Made by a program: the position numbers and the translations under genes
NCBI GenBank assembly: GCA_963831645.1
Contig: CAWHQZ010000009.1
Coordinates: forward strand, 62,001 to 126,000
DNA length: 64,000 nucleotides
Source of the DNA: CAWHQZ01 sp963831645
GTDB taxonomy: Bacteria > Pseudomonadota > Alphaproteobacteria > Rhizobiales > Aestuariivirgaceae
Reading direction: 5' to 3'
Notes under the pieces: model-generated
What the model was told of the DNA's origin: nothing
Databases searched by the model: none
What the model saw: only the letters and a program-made list of their open reading frames with translations
Part shown: positions 43,168 through 52,769 of the stretch, piece after piece
Layout: each line of letters starts with the position of its first letter
Numbering within the stretch: the stretch's first letter is position 1

Positions 43168-45429
43168 TCACCCGCCGACCGCACTTCGCTTGCCCGGCTC
43201 GGCAGACTCGCGCTGGAAGACAAGCCGAATACGCGCCCCGGGCCCCTGCGGAGCATCCTGCATCACTAGCTGGCCGCCGTGCTCCTCCATGATGCGCTTT
43301 ACGATGGCGAGACCAAGGCCTGTACCTTTGTCTCGCGTCGTGACATAGGGCTCGGTCAGCCTGTGTCGATTTTCAAGCGGCAAACCTATGCCGTTATCGG
43401 TCACCACGACATTGACTTCCTCCACGCTGTCTTCGATTTCAATTACAATTCGACCCGGCGGGTGGGAATTTTCCTTCTGGCGCGTTTCAATTGCCTCTCG
43501 AGCATTTTTTACGAGATTGGTCACCGCCTGCGTTGCCAGCCGCCGGTCAAACGCAATCATCACCGGCTGCTCCGGCAGGCGCATTTCTATCTCAATGTCG
43601 TTGGCGCTGACCCGCTGCAGGATCGTCGCTTCCTTGATCGTTGCGATCAGATCCTGCGTTTCCAGAACTGCGCTTGGCATACGAGCGAATGTGGAGAACT
43701 CATCGACCATCCGACCGATATCGCCCACCTGCCTAATGATGGTGCTGGTGCACTGTTCGAACACCTGCGGATCGCTGTGGATTTCCTTGCCGTACTTCCG
43801 CTTGAGCCGCTCGGCGGAGAGTTGAATGGGCGTCAGCGGGTTCTTGATCTCATGGGCGATGCGCCGGGCAATATCCGCCCAGGCGGAGTTACGCTGTGCG
43901 GTCATCAACTCGGTGATGTCATCGAACGTTACTACGCAGCCATGGTCCTCTTCGCCCGATTTCTCCGTGGTGACACGAACCGTGAAATTTCGCTGCTGGC
44001 CCTCGACAACAATGGCCACCTGCCCCTCGGCCGAACCTGACGGTTTGCCGCGCGCCTGATCGAATAGCTCGGCCAGTGGCGGGACGGCGGTGCGTAGCGG
44101 CCGGCCAATGAAATCCTTTGCGTGTCGACCCAGCAGGTGCGCGGCTGATCGGTTCACGAGGTCCACCCGGCCCGAGGGATCGATTCCGATGACTCCGGCG
44201 CTTACACCGGCCAGCATGGCCTCCGTGAACCTCCGCCGATCGTCGAGCTGTTGATTGGCGCTCATCAGATCGCTGCGCTGTGTTTCGAGTTGGTCGGTCA
44301 TCTGGTTGAAGGTTCGACCCAGTGTCTGAAGATCACTGGGACCCTGCTTCTCCGAGACTTTCTCGCCGAAATCGCCTAGCGCCACGCGGCGAGCGGCATT
44401 CACGAGGTTGACGATAGGCTCGACGAGCCGGTCCGCGAACCACAGGCCTGTCCACAGAGCCGACAGAAGAAACACCAGCGCCACGCCCGCGTACATCAGT
44501 CCAAACGTTATCTGCACGCCCTGCCTTTGGTTGAGAAGCTTGTCGAACTCGATTTTGCTTTCCCGTGCCTTGTCCAGCTGCCTGATGACATCGGCATCGA
44601 CGATGCGCGAGATGTACAGGTAACGGCCGTCAAACTCGGACAGCTTGAACAGCGCGCGGATGTAGGGGTCCTCTCCCGGAGCCAGCAGGACGAGTTCACC
44701 TTGGTCGGCCTTGATGAATGCCTCTTCCCTGGGCGCCTTGAATTCCACCCGCTTATTCGCAGTGATGCTTACGTCGAGGAACTTGCGCGCCCGATCCATT
44801 ACATAGAGGGCCGAGAGTCCACGCAGAGCTGCGTGAGTCGCCGCCCGCCGCACAAAAGTCGGCCGCTCCTGGTCAAACAAGCGACGTTGCTGATTAAGGT
44901 CGTTGGCGATGGAGATTACATCGCCGCGAATGCGCTCGCTCGTCTCATGTACGTAAGCCTGGGCAACGGCAGCCGAGCTGTCCACGATCGAGCGCGTTCG
45001 ATCTGCAAACCAGGTATCGAGGCCGCGGTTCAGAGTGACGGTGGCAAAGATCGCCACGATGATCGCCGGCAGCGCCGCGACGAGCCCGAACAGCCCCACC
45101 ATACGCATGTGAAGGCCGGCGCCCGGAGTCCCTTGACGGCGCGCCGAAAACAGCTTCCACAACTGCCAACCGATCATGGTCGCCATGAGCGCAACGAGCG
45201 CCAGGTTGACCCCAAGCAGCCACCGGATGAGCTCGCGGCTTGGCTTGATCGGCGTCAGACCCGTGAGGATCACGTAGGTTGCCAATCCGCAGAGGATTGA
45301 AAGAACTACGATGGCGGCTGCGGCACCTGCAGCCAGAGGGTGTTTCGGCACGACGGTGAGTCGTTTCGCCGCCTCCGGCTTTTCGGCTTCCGGCAGGTTC
45401 GTGGAAGTTGCCAACTCGACGACCGTCAT
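43168..45429 (-). CDS. ntrY: NtrY, membrane sensor histidine kinase
   Basis: Kinase of 753 residues. Several N-terminal membrane segments (about 30-135 and one near 300-325) surround a periplasmic domain, then HAMP, PAS (about 400-500), a DHp domain with ARRIAHEIKNPLTPIQLS, and a HATPase with NNGIGLP and GTGLGLAIV. It phosphorylates NtrX. Located between ntrC and ntrX in the canonical order. Confidence 0.95.
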   Translation of the reverse strand: MTVVELATSTNLPEAEKPEAAKRLTVVPKHPLAAGAAAAIVVLSILCGLATYVILTGLTPIKPSRELIRWLLGVNLALVALMATMIGWQLWKLFSARRQGTPGAGLHMRMVGLFGLVAALPAIIVAIFATVTLNRGLDTWFADRTRSIVDSSAAVAQAYVHETSERIRGDVISIANDLNQQRRLFDQERPTFVRRAATHAALRGLSALYVMDRARKFLDVSITANKRVEFKAPREEAFIKADQGELVLLAPGEDPYIRALFKLSEFDGRYLYISRIVDADVIRQLDKARESKIEFDKLLNQRQGVQITFGLMYAGVALVFLLSALWTGLWFADRLVEPIVNLVNAARRVALGDFGEKVSEKQGPSDLQTLGRTFNQMTDQLETQRSDLMSANQQLDDRRRFTEAMLAGVSAGVIGIDPSGRVDLVNRSAAHLLGRHAKDFIGRPLRTAVPPLAELFDQARGKPSGSAEGQVAIVVEGQQRNFTVRVTTEKSGEEDHGCVVTFDDITELMTAQRNSAWADIARRIAHEIKNPLTPIQLSAERLKRKYGKEIHSDPQVFEQCTSTIIRQVGDIGRMVDEFSTFARMPSAVLETQDLIATIKEATILQRVSANDIEIEMRLPEQPVMIAFDRRLATQAVTNLVKNAREAIETRQKENSHPPGRIVIEIEDSVEEVNVVVTDNGIGLPLENRHRLTEPYVTTRDKGTGLGLAIVKRIMEEHGGQLVMQDAPQGPGARIRLVFQRESAEPGKRSAVGG

Positions 45430-45576
45430 CTGCTGGAAATTCTCTCCGAAGCTAACACTGTTGCGGGGAATCTACATGATCGTGGCGAGAATGCTACAGT
45501 GAGATGTTCAGAGCATGGTGAAATCATCGCGTAGGTTGCGCAACCACAAAATTTCCCGAGATCCAACGAAAAACGT

Positions 45577-47034
45577 TCAGGCACGGCCGCGCGTAACCTT
45601 GAGGTCATACGCTCTGATCTTGCTTCGCAGCGTATTGCGGTTGATGCCCAAGAGATCGGCCGCCCGCAACTGATTGCCGCCTGTTGCCACCAGGGCGGCG
45701 TTGATTAGCGGCACTTCGACCTGCGCCAGGACCCGATCGTAGAGACCGTTGGGCGGGAGGCCCCTATCGAACTCGGAGAAATGCCGGGCAAGGTGCGTTT
45801 CAAGAAACCGGCTGATCGCCGTGTCCGGGCCGGCGCGCGCATCGCTAGCGGAAAAGATTTCTTGCGGCGCGTTCAGTTCCAGCTCCACGATCGCCTCGGT
45901 AATCGTTTCTTCCGCCTGCAGCACCATCATGCGGCGGACGAAATTTTGCAGCTCGCGCACGTTTCCCGGCCAACGATAGCGGGCCATGGAGGCCAACGCA
46001 TCACTGGAAAACTCCTTTGCGGGCAGGCCTTCGCTGACTGCCTGCCCGAGGAACAAGCCAACGAGATCTGCAATATCTTCGGGCCTCTCACGCAGCGGCG
46101 GCAAGCGCACCGGCACGACATTCAATCGGAAGAAGAGATCTTCGCGAAATTGCCCTTGCTGGATCAGCACGCGAAGATCGCGGTGAGTGGCCGCGACAAT
46201 GCGAACGTTGGTCCTCGTAGGCGAGCGTCCACCTACAGAAACATACTCGCCCTGTTGCAGCACGCGAAGCAGCCGGGTTTGGGCCTCCATCGGCATGTCG
46301 CCGATCTCATCGAGAAAGAGGGTACCGCCTTGTGCTTGCTCGAAGCGGCCGGCATGACGGTTTATGGCGCCCGTAAAGGCCCCCTTCTCATGACCAAACA
46401 ACTCGGACTCGATCAGCTCGCGCGGGATGGCCGCCATATTTACCGCTACGAACGGGCCCTTGCGGCGCCTGCCAAAATCGTGAAGCACCCGCGCCACCAG
46501 TTCCTTCCCGCTTCCGGACTCGCCGGCAATGAGAACCGTCAGATCGCTTTGCGTGAGCCTGGCGATGATGCGGTAGATATCCTGCATTGCAGCCGATCGG
46601 CCGATGATCGGGAGGTTCTCCTCGCCGACCGTCGCCTCGCGCGCTGCTGTTGCCTTGCCGAGGCGGGCTTGCAGCGCCCTGCCCGCGATTGCTACCAGCT
46701 CGTTGAGATCGAAGGGCTTGGGCAAGTAGTCGAATGCTCCAAGTTCGGCCGCGCGAATCGCCGTGACGATCGTGTTCTTGGCGCTCATCACGACAATCGG
46801 CAGCTGCGGGCGGATCTTTCTTATGCGCGGAAGAATCTGGAATGCATCCTGATCGGGCAGCACCACGTCCGTGACCACAAGATGGCCTTCACCGTTGGCA
46901 ACCCAATGCCATAGGCTTGCTGCCGTGCCGGTGGCCTTGACGTCATATCCCGCTCGAACGAGCGCCTGCGTCACGACGGTGCGTATGGCCGCATCGTCAT
47001 CGGCGACGAGAACGGTTTTTTCCTCTGCTGCCAT
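45577..47034 (-). CDS. ntrC: Nitrogen regulator NtrC
   Basis: Sigma-54-dependent activator of 485 residues: receiver with acceptor Asp in VVTDVVLPDQDAF, AAA+ domain with Walker A GESGSGKE, the intact sigma-54 contact loop EKGAFTGA, and a C-terminal Fis helix-turn-helix (LLGINRNTLRSKIR). Activates nitrogen-assimilation genes when phosphorylated by NtrB. The ATG overlaps the ntrB stop (TGATG). Confidence 0.96.
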   Translation of the reverse strand: MAAEEKTVLVADDDAAIRTVVTQALVRAGYDVKATGTAASLWHWVANGEGHLVVTDVVLPDQDAFQILPRIRKIRPQLPIVVMSAKNTIVTAIRAAELGAFDYLPKPFDLNELVAIAGRALQARLGKATAAREATVGEENLPIIGRSAAMQDIYRIIARLTQSDLTVLIAGESGSGKELVARVLHDFGRRRKGPFVAVNMAAIPRELIESELFGHEKGAFTGAINRHAGRFEQAQGGTLFLDEIGDMPMEAQTRLLRVLQQGEYVSVGGRSPTRTNVRIVAATHRDLRVLIQQGQFREDLFFRLNVVPVRLPPLRERPEDIADLVGLFLGQAVSEGLPAKEFSSDALASMARYRWPGNVRELQNFVRRMMVLQAEETITEAIVELELNAPQEIFSASDARAGPDTAISRFLETHLARHFSEFDRGLPPNGLYDRVLAQVEVPLINAALVATGGNQLRAADLLGINRNTLRSKIRAYDLKVTRGRA

Positions 47035-48145
47035 CAGCTGCCTGCGCGCGGTTCCGGCAGCCCGGCCGGCAACAAAACCCGAAACACGCTCCTGGCCCGG
47101 CGGCGTTCATATTCAATGACGCCGAAGTGATCTCGCGCGATCTTAGCGGCCAGACAGAGACCCAGGCCGCGACCATTGGGTTTGCTTGTGGTGAACGGGT
47201 CGAACAGACGCGAGATCATGCTCGGCGGCACTCCAGGGCCGTTGTCGCAGATCTGCACTTCGAGGGGCAGCGCGACACGCTCGTCGCCGCCGGGCAGCGT
47301 AAGCCTGACACCCGGTCGAAACGCCGTGGCCAGCAAAATCTCGCCATGGGATCTCTCGCCGGCTACGGCTTCGGCGGCGTTTTTCACCAGATTGAGGATC
47401 AATTGGATCAGCAAATTGCGATCACCAAGCACGGGCGGCAGTGAAGGATCAAACTCCTCGGTCACCCGCAAGCCTCGTGCGAACCCGGATATTGCCAGTT
47501 TCTTTACGTGACTGAGAACTTCGTGAATGTTCACGGCCGCCCGGTGCAACGGACGATCGTCGGAAAAGGCTTCCATCTGATCGACAAGATCGCGAATTCG
47601 GTCGGCTTCCTTCTGAATGAGCTGGGCGAGCGCGCGGTCCTCGCCGGCGAGCACGGGCTCCAGCAGTTGTGCTGCCCCCCGGATGCCCGATAAGGGATTC
47701 TTGATTTCATGCGCCAGCACGGAGGCCAGGCCGGTAACCGTCCGCACACCGCTGCGCTGCGTCAGTTGTTGATCGAGCTTCTGGGCGATCGAGCGCTGGT
47801 GGATGCTGAGCAGCACGGCGTCGGGCGTATCGATGATCGTTGCGGCCTGCACATCGACCAGTCGTTCACCGCCGGTTCGCGGCGTTCCGACGTAGAACTC
47901 CGTATTCATTGATCGATTGCGGGCGCAATCGCGTCTGCGCGATGACCTGGTGCAGCGGGCTGGTCGCCGGTATGATATCGTTCAACCGGAAGTCGGGCCA
48001 GCGAAGCGGCGCTGACGCAGAAAAAATCTTCGGCGCTCGCGTTGGCAAAGATGACGTGTTCGTTCTCGATGGCGAGCACCGGATGGGGCATCGCGTCGAG
48101 CAGCTGCCGGGCGGTGATGCTCCGGGATGTTGACTCGTCCCTCAC
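47034..48145 (-). pseudogene. ntrB: Nitrogen sensor kinase NtrB gene with two frameshifts
   Basis: The N-terminal PAS region (ARQLLDAMPHPVLAIENEHV, FANASAEDFF) starts from a GTG at 48145 that overlaps dusB. The frame breaks near 47988-47991, continues as RLNDIIPATSPLHQVIAQT and SINEYGV, breaks again near 47895-47897, and continues as YVGTPRTGGERLVDVQ into the kinase domain with LAHEIKNPLSGIRGAAQL and GRGLGLCLAAKI. Both breaks are single extra bases. NtrB is usually about 370 residues and conserved, so errors in the assembly are as likely as true loss. Confidence 0.87.
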
Positions 48146-49158
48146 GCAGCCTCGCGTATGCAAGCCGCGGCTGCCTCGTAGAGAGCGGCAATTCCAGTGC
48201 GCACTTTCTTCGGATCGTCCGTAACGACGAGTTGCCTCCGCCATTCCGCTCCGTCGCGAAGAGAAAGGTTTCCATTTCTGGCAAGGCCCGCCACATACCA
48301 GCCCAGATGCTTGCGCGCGATGCGCATGCCCCCGGTGATCCCGTAGTGTGAGAGCATGGCGTCATAGTGTCGGCCGACGATTTCGCCCTGCTCGCCGATC
48401 GAAGGGGTGAGCCTGCCGCTACCGGGCTGCAGCTGTTGGGCGATTACGCCCGGAGCCCACGGTCGTCCAAAGGCGCCCCGTCCTATCATCAGCCCATCAG
48501 CTCCCAACTCCGCCAGCATGCGGCGCGCCTGCTGGACATCTTCCACATCGCCGTTCGCGATGACCGGAATGCCAACCGCCTCCTTTACCCTGCGGATCGC
48601 TGTCCAGTCGGCTTTGCCGCTGTAGAATTGACATCGCGTCCGGCCGTGAACGGTGACCAGCCGGACACCTGCCGACTCGGAGCGCCGCGCAAGCTCGGGC
48701 GAATTGAGCTGTCCCGCATCCCAGCCGAGGCGCATTTTGAGCGTGACCGGCACCCGCGCCACAGCGACAGTAGCTTCAATCAGCTTGGTTGCGTGATGGA
48801 GATCGCGCATCAGCGCCGACCCGGAGAGGCCCCCCGTAACCTGACGGGCAGGACAACCCATGTTGATATCGATGATGTCGGCTCCCAGGTCTTGAGCGAT
48901 CCTGGCGCCTTCGGCCATCCACCGTGCTTCGCGGCCCGCCAGCTGCATGGCTAGGGGTGCAATTTTTCGCTTTGCCCCCGCACGCCTGATCATATCGGGC
49001 CGCGCACGGACCAGCGCTTCACTTGCCACCATTTCAGTGACCACCAACCCTGCTCCAAGCTCGTGTGCCAGGATGCGAAATGGCTCATCGCTGACTCCCG
49101 ACATCGGTGCGAGAAACACCTTGTTTCGCGTGGAAACCCCTGCAATGTTAATGCTCAT
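48142..49158 (-). CDS. dusB: tRNA-dihydrouridine synthase DusB
   Basis: FMN-dependent enzyme of 338 residues that reduces uridine in the tRNA D loop (also NifR3 in older literature). TIM barrel with FLAPMSGVSDEPFR, the catalytic Cys in MGCPARQVTGG, and VTVHGRTRCQFYSG. It heads the leftward dusB-ntrBC-ntrYX-hfq-hflX cluster; its end overlaps ntrB. A 134-bp divergent region separates it from ispDF. Confidence 0.95.
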   Translation of the reverse strand: MSINIAGVSTRNKVFLAPMSGVSDEPFRILAHELGAGLVVTEMVASEALVRARPDMIRRAGAKRKIAPLAMQLAGREARWMAEGARIAQDLGADIIDINMGCPARQVTGGLSGSALMRDLHHATKLIEATVAVARVPVTLKMRLGWDAGQLNSPELARRSESAGVRLVTVHGRTRCQFYSGKADWTAIRRVKEAVGIPVIANGDVEDVQQARRMLAELGADGLMIGRGAFGRPWAPGVIAQQLQPGSGRLTPSIGEQGEIVGRHYDAMLSHYGITGGMRIARKHLGWYVAGLARNGNLSLRDGAEWRRQLVVTDDPKKVRTGIAALYEAAAACIREAA

Positions 49159-49292
49159 GATTTAGGCAAACACGCTTGTTGATTGATTTTCAGGCATCTA
49201 TAGCTCGACGGGTTCTCCGAGACAACCCAGCACTGCTTGGCCTTATTGCTGGCTCTGTCTGGTCCTAGATCGCATCTCTGAAGCGGGACTCC

Positions 49293-50468
49293 ATGGTATC
49301 TACTGCTCTGCTCATTCTAGCTGCCGGCTCAGGCAGCCGGGCCGGCGGCTCCACGCCCAAGCAATTTCAGAACTTTGGCGGCAAATCAGTGCTGCGCCAC
49401 ACGCTCGATGCATTTCGCGATCATCCCGCCATTTCCGCTACCTGTGTCGTGATTGGCGCTGGCCAGGAGGAAAGCTGCCGCGAGGCTGCTGCAGGGTTTG
49501 ACCTCTCCGCGATAGTCGGCGGAGCGACCCGGCAGGAGTCGGGACGGCGGGGACTGGAAGCATTGGCGTCCGCTCCTCCGGGCTATGTGCTGATACATGA
49601 TGCAGCCCGTCCATTTGTTTCCCCTGACTTGGTCAGCCGGGTGATTGCCGGCCTCGACCATTACGCTGGCGTTGTTCCGGCCATGCCGGTCGCCGAGACT
49701 CTCAAGCGTGCGCCGAAAGGCGTCATTGAATGCACGGTGGACCGGGCGGGCCTTTGGTCTGCTCAAACCCCGCAGGGTTTCCGCTACGATCTCATCCGCT
49801 CTGCCCACACGCGGGCGGCGGATGCAGGTTTGACCGATTTTACCGACGATGCCGCCGTAGCGGAGTGGAGCGGCATGCAGGTCGCCGTGGTTCCGGGCGA
49901 ACCAGGCAACCGGAAGCTCACCACCGCGGCCGACATTCGCGAAGCCGGGCGCCAGTTCACGGAAGATTCCCTGAGCCGCTGCCCTGACGTGCGAACCGCA
50001 CAGGGCTTCGATGTGCACCAGTTCACAAGCGGTGACGCAGTCACACTGTGCGGAATAAAAATTCCGCACACGGCAAGACTGCAAGGACACTCCGACGCCG
50101 ACGCGCCGCTGCACGCTTTGACGGACGCAATTCTCGCCACCATCTGCGAGGGCGATATTGGCCAGCATTTCCCACCGTCGGACGCGCGATGGAAGGACGC
50201 GGACTCGAGCACCTTCCTGGCCCACGCTGCCCGTTTACTCCGCGCGCGCGGCGGGCTGATCACCCACGTCGACGTTACCATCGTGTGCGAGGCGCCGAGA
50301 ATTGCACCCTACGTCAGCCGGATGCGCTCCAGGATCGCCGAGATACTCGCCTTAACAGTGGACCGCGTTTCAGTGAAGGCCACGACCAGCGAGACGTTGG
50401 GCTTTACCGGTCGCGGCGAAGGCTTGGCGGCATTCGCAACCGCGACTGTGCGGTTGCCGGCGGCGTGA
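49293..50468 (+). CDS. ispDF: Bifunctional IspD/IspF (MEP pathway)
   Basis: Fusion of 391 residues covering two steps of isoprenoid synthesis: 2-C-methyl-D-erythritol 4-phosphate cytidylyltransferase (about 1-225; LILAAGSGSRAG, IHDAARPFVS, and AQTPQGF) and MECDP synthase (about 232-390; GFDVHQF, HSDADAPLHALTDAIL, and TTSETLGFTGRGEGL). The fused form is typical of alphaproteobacteria. It overlaps the next gene by 4 nt (GTGA). Confidence 0.96.
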   Translation: MVSTALLILAAGSGSRAGGSTPKQFQNFGGKSVLRHTLDAFRDHPAISATCVVIGAGQEESCREAAAGFDLSAIVGGATRQESGRRGLEALASAPPGYVLIHDAARPFVSPDLVSRVIAGLDHYAGVVPAMPVAETLKRAPKGVIECTVDRAGLWSAQTPQGFRYDLIRSAHTRAADAGLTDFTDDAAVAEWSGMQVAVVPGEPGNRKLTTAADIREAGRQFTEDSLSRCPDVRTAQGFDVHQFTSGDAVTLCGIKIPHTARLQGHSDADAPLHALTDAILATICEGDIGQHFPPSDARWKDADSSTFLAHAARLLRARGGLITHVDVTIVCEAPRIAPYVSRMRSRIAEILALTVDRVSVKATTSETLGFTGRGEGLAAFATATVRLPAA

Positions 50469-50980
50469 CGTCAGTGGTCGCCGACATAGTGCTGAACAAC
50501 ACGGAGCGGGAGGCTACGGACCTTCTTGAGGTCTGCCGGGTCCGCGGATTAAAGCTTGCCACCAGCGAGAGCTGCACGGGCGGCCTCCTCGCCGCTGTTC
50601 TGACTTCCATACCTGGTTCATCTGACGTCTACGAGCGCGGCTTCGTGACTTACTCAAACGAGGCGAAAGTCGAGCAACTCGGCGTTGATGCGGAAATGCT
50701 TTCGCGATTTGGCGCAGTCAGTGCCGAGGTGGCCTTGGCCATGGCGCATGGAGCACTCCGACATTCCCGGGCCGATTTAGTGGCCGCTATCACTGGAGTG
50801 GCGGGGCCCGGAGGTGGTACGCCCGACAAGCCTGTCGGTCTCGTCTATGTGGTGGCGGCACGGAAGCGCTCGCAGCCACAACTGTCCCGCCTCTTCCTGG
50901 ACAACCTCGATCGGCATGGCATCCGCGCCCGCTCGGTCCTCGAGGCCATCCACCTCCTCAAGGCCCAGGCAAAAATCTAG
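50465..50980 (+). CDS. pncC: CinA C-terminal-family nicotinamide-nucleotide amidohydrolase
   Basis: Protein of 171 residues that deamidates NMN. The characteristic LATSESCTGGLLAAVLTSIPGSS, GFVTYSNEAK, AAITGVAGPGGGTPDKPVGLVY pattern covers nearly its full length. The GTG start overlaps the ispDF stop. Convergent with the pot operon, whose last gene ends 10 bp away. Confidence 0.93.
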   Translation: MTSVVADIVLNNTEREATDLLEVCRVRGLKLATSESCTGGLLAAVLTSIPGSSDVYERGFVTYSNEAKVEQLGVDAEMLSRFGAVSAEVALAMAHGALRHSRADLVAAITGVAGPGGGTPDKPVGLVYVVAARKRSQPQLSRLFLDNLDRHGIRARSVLEAIHLLKAQAKI

Positions 50981-50990
50981 CGGCCGTCGC

Positions 50991-51818
50991 TCACGTTGCG
51001 GCTTCAATTGCCCTTTTTTCGCTGCGGCGCATGAGCCACTGGGCGATCAGCAGCAGCGAAAAAGAAATCAGCAGAATGGCCGTTCCGATGGCATTGATTT
51101 CCGGCGTCACACCGCGGCGGATCGAGGCAAAGACATAGATCGGCAGCGTCGAATAGGGCCCGGCAACGAACGATGTGACGATGTAGTCATCGAGGCTGAA
51201 GGTGAATGCGAGGAGGCCGCCGGCGAGGATTGACGGCAGCAGGAGCGGCAGGAGCACCTGACGAAACGTGCCAAAGGGGGTGGCGTAGAGGTCCTTTGCG
51301 GCTTCGATGATGTTCCGGTCGAGCGCCGCTAGCCGCGCCCGTACCACAAGCACGACGACGGCCTGGTTGAACACTACCTGCGCGGCGATCACCGTCCAGA
51401 TACCTAGCCTGAGTCGCGGGGCGCGCTCCCCAAACATGGATGCCAGCACGGGATTGGCCAGATCGAAAAGCGTGACGCAGCTGACCAATGTTGCGATGCC
51501 GATGACAATGGCTGGAACGATGATGGCGATATAGATCAAGCCGTCGAAAACCTGCCGGATCCACCTGGACGCGATCCGCTCCAGCCCGAGCGCGGCCGCT
51601 GTTCCGACGACGACCGAAACTGCAGCTGCGCCGCCGGCGATCCCGAGGCTCGTCCTGAGCGCTTCCATGACGAAAGGATTGTTCCACGCCACGGCGTACC
51701 ATTTCAGCGAAAAACCCTGCCAGTCCATGGCGTAGCGGCCGTCGTTGAAGCTGTAGGCAACGATGATCGCGATCGGTAAGTACAGGAACAGGTAAACCGA
51801 AACCGCATAGTACCGCAT
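50991..51818 (-). CDS. Polyamine-type ABC transporter permease (PotC-like)
   Basis: Inner-membrane permease of 275 residues with about six membrane segments and the EAA loop in DRNIIEAAKDLYATPFGTFRQVLLPLLLPSI. It resembles PotC/PotI of spermidine/putrescine importers. The start MRYYAVSVYLFLYLP lies 4 nt after the PotB-like stop, indicating coupling. Last gene of the leftward operon potA-potD-potB-potC. Confidence 0.9.
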   Translation of the reverse strand: MRYYAVSVYLFLYLPIAIIVAYSFNDGRYAMDWQGFSLKWYAVAWNNPFVMEALRTSLGIAGGAAAVSVVVGTAAALGLERIASRWIRQVFDGLIYIAIIVPAIVIGIATLVSCVTLFDLANPVLASMFGERAPRLRLGIWTVIAAQVVFNQAVVVLVVRARLAALDRNIIEAAKDLYATPFGTFRQVLLPLLLPSILAGGLLAFTFSLDDYIVTSFVAGPYSTLPIYVFASIRRGVTPEINAIGTAILLISFSLLLIAQWLMRRSEKRAIEAAT

Positions 51819-51822
51819 CTGA

Positions 51823-52701
51823 CTACAAAACTGCCTGCTGCCGCGAGCCGCTTCCGGCGAGCACGAACCGCATGTAGGCAAAGACGGTTGCCACCATGAT
51901 TACGACCAATGCAACCGCAACCGCAGCGCCGAACGGCCAGTTGCGTGACTGGAGAAAAAGATCGACGAGCGCATTGCCGATGAAGAACACCTTGCCGCCG
52001 CCGAGGAACGCCGGAAGGATGAATTCACCCATGAGCAGGATCAGCGTCAACATCGAGCCCGTTGCCACGCCTGGCAGGGAAAGCGGAAACGTGACTTGAG
52101 CAAAGGCGCGCAAGGGCGTGGCGCCGAGGTCGGCTGCCGCCTCGAGCAGGACCTTGTCGAGTCGTTCGAGGCTTACGTAGATCGACATAACCATGAGCGG
52201 CACGAAGCCATATACCGCTCCGATCAGCACCGCGCACGGGGTATTGATGATGCGTATTCCATCGAGTCCGATGGCCGCCAGGTAGGCCGGAATGCCTTTC
52301 GATCCGAGAATGAGGATCCATGCGTAGTAGCGAAGAAGCTGGCTCGTCCAGAAAGGCACGATGACGAGCACCAAGAGCATGGTGCGCCAACGGGGATCAA
52401 CCTTCAAGGCCAGGTAATAGGCCATCGGGTAGGCGACGGCAGCGGTGGCCAGAGTCCCCAGCGGGGCCAGGACCAGCGTGTTGAGAAACGCTTTGCTGCG
52501 CGCTCCCAGGTTCCCATAGTTCTCGAGCGTGAAGCCCGGTGCGTAGCCCCCCTCGGGCGCCCTCTCGCCGAAACTGTACACGAGAATGACGACCATCGGC
52601 AGTATGAGCATGAAGAAGAACGCAAGCGCAGCGGGTGCAAGAAGCAAGACCGTTGCCAGCCGGGAATGGTTGGCCGGCGCCCTGGCAGCAACAGCTGTCA
52701 T
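51823..52701 (-). CDS. Polyamine-type ABC transporter permease (PotB-like)
   Basis: Inner-membrane permease of 292 residues with the PotB/PotH-type signature LEAAADLGATPLRAFAQVTFPLSLPGVATGSMLTLI and six membrane segments. It starts after a hairpin that follows the binding-protein gene. Works with the PotC-like subunit and the PotA-like ATPase. Confidence 0.91.
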   Translation of the reverse strand: MTAVAARAPANHSRLATVLLLAPAALAFFFMLILPMVVILVYSFGERAPEGGYAPGFTLENYGNLGARSKAFLNTLVLAPLGTLATAAVAYPMAYYLALKVDPRWRTMLLVLVIVPFWTSQLLRYYAWILILGSKGIPAYLAAIGLDGIRIINTPCAVLIGAVYGFVPLMVMSIYVSLERLDKVLLEAAADLGATPLRAFAQVTFPLSLPGVATGSMLTLILLMGEFILPAFLGGGKVFFIGNALVDLFLQSRNWPFGAAVAVALVVIMVATVFAYMRFVLAGSGSRQQAVL

Positions 52702-52722
52702 ACCGTTTGCGTGGGACTATCC

Positions 52723-52761
52723 AGAAGAATGGGCGCGACCGTTGCGAGACCGGCCGCGCCC
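52723..52761 (-). terminator. Hairpin between binding-protein and permease genes (likely attenuator)
   Basis: On the minus strand GGGCGCGGCCG (52761-52751) pairs with CGGTCGCGCCC (52741-52731), 11 bp with one G-T pair and a 9-nt loop, followed by the weak T-rich ATTCTTCT. It lies directly after the potD-like stop, like the hairpin at 4481-4513 in the betaine operon. Confidence 0.6.
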
Positions 52762-52769
52762 GATACCTG

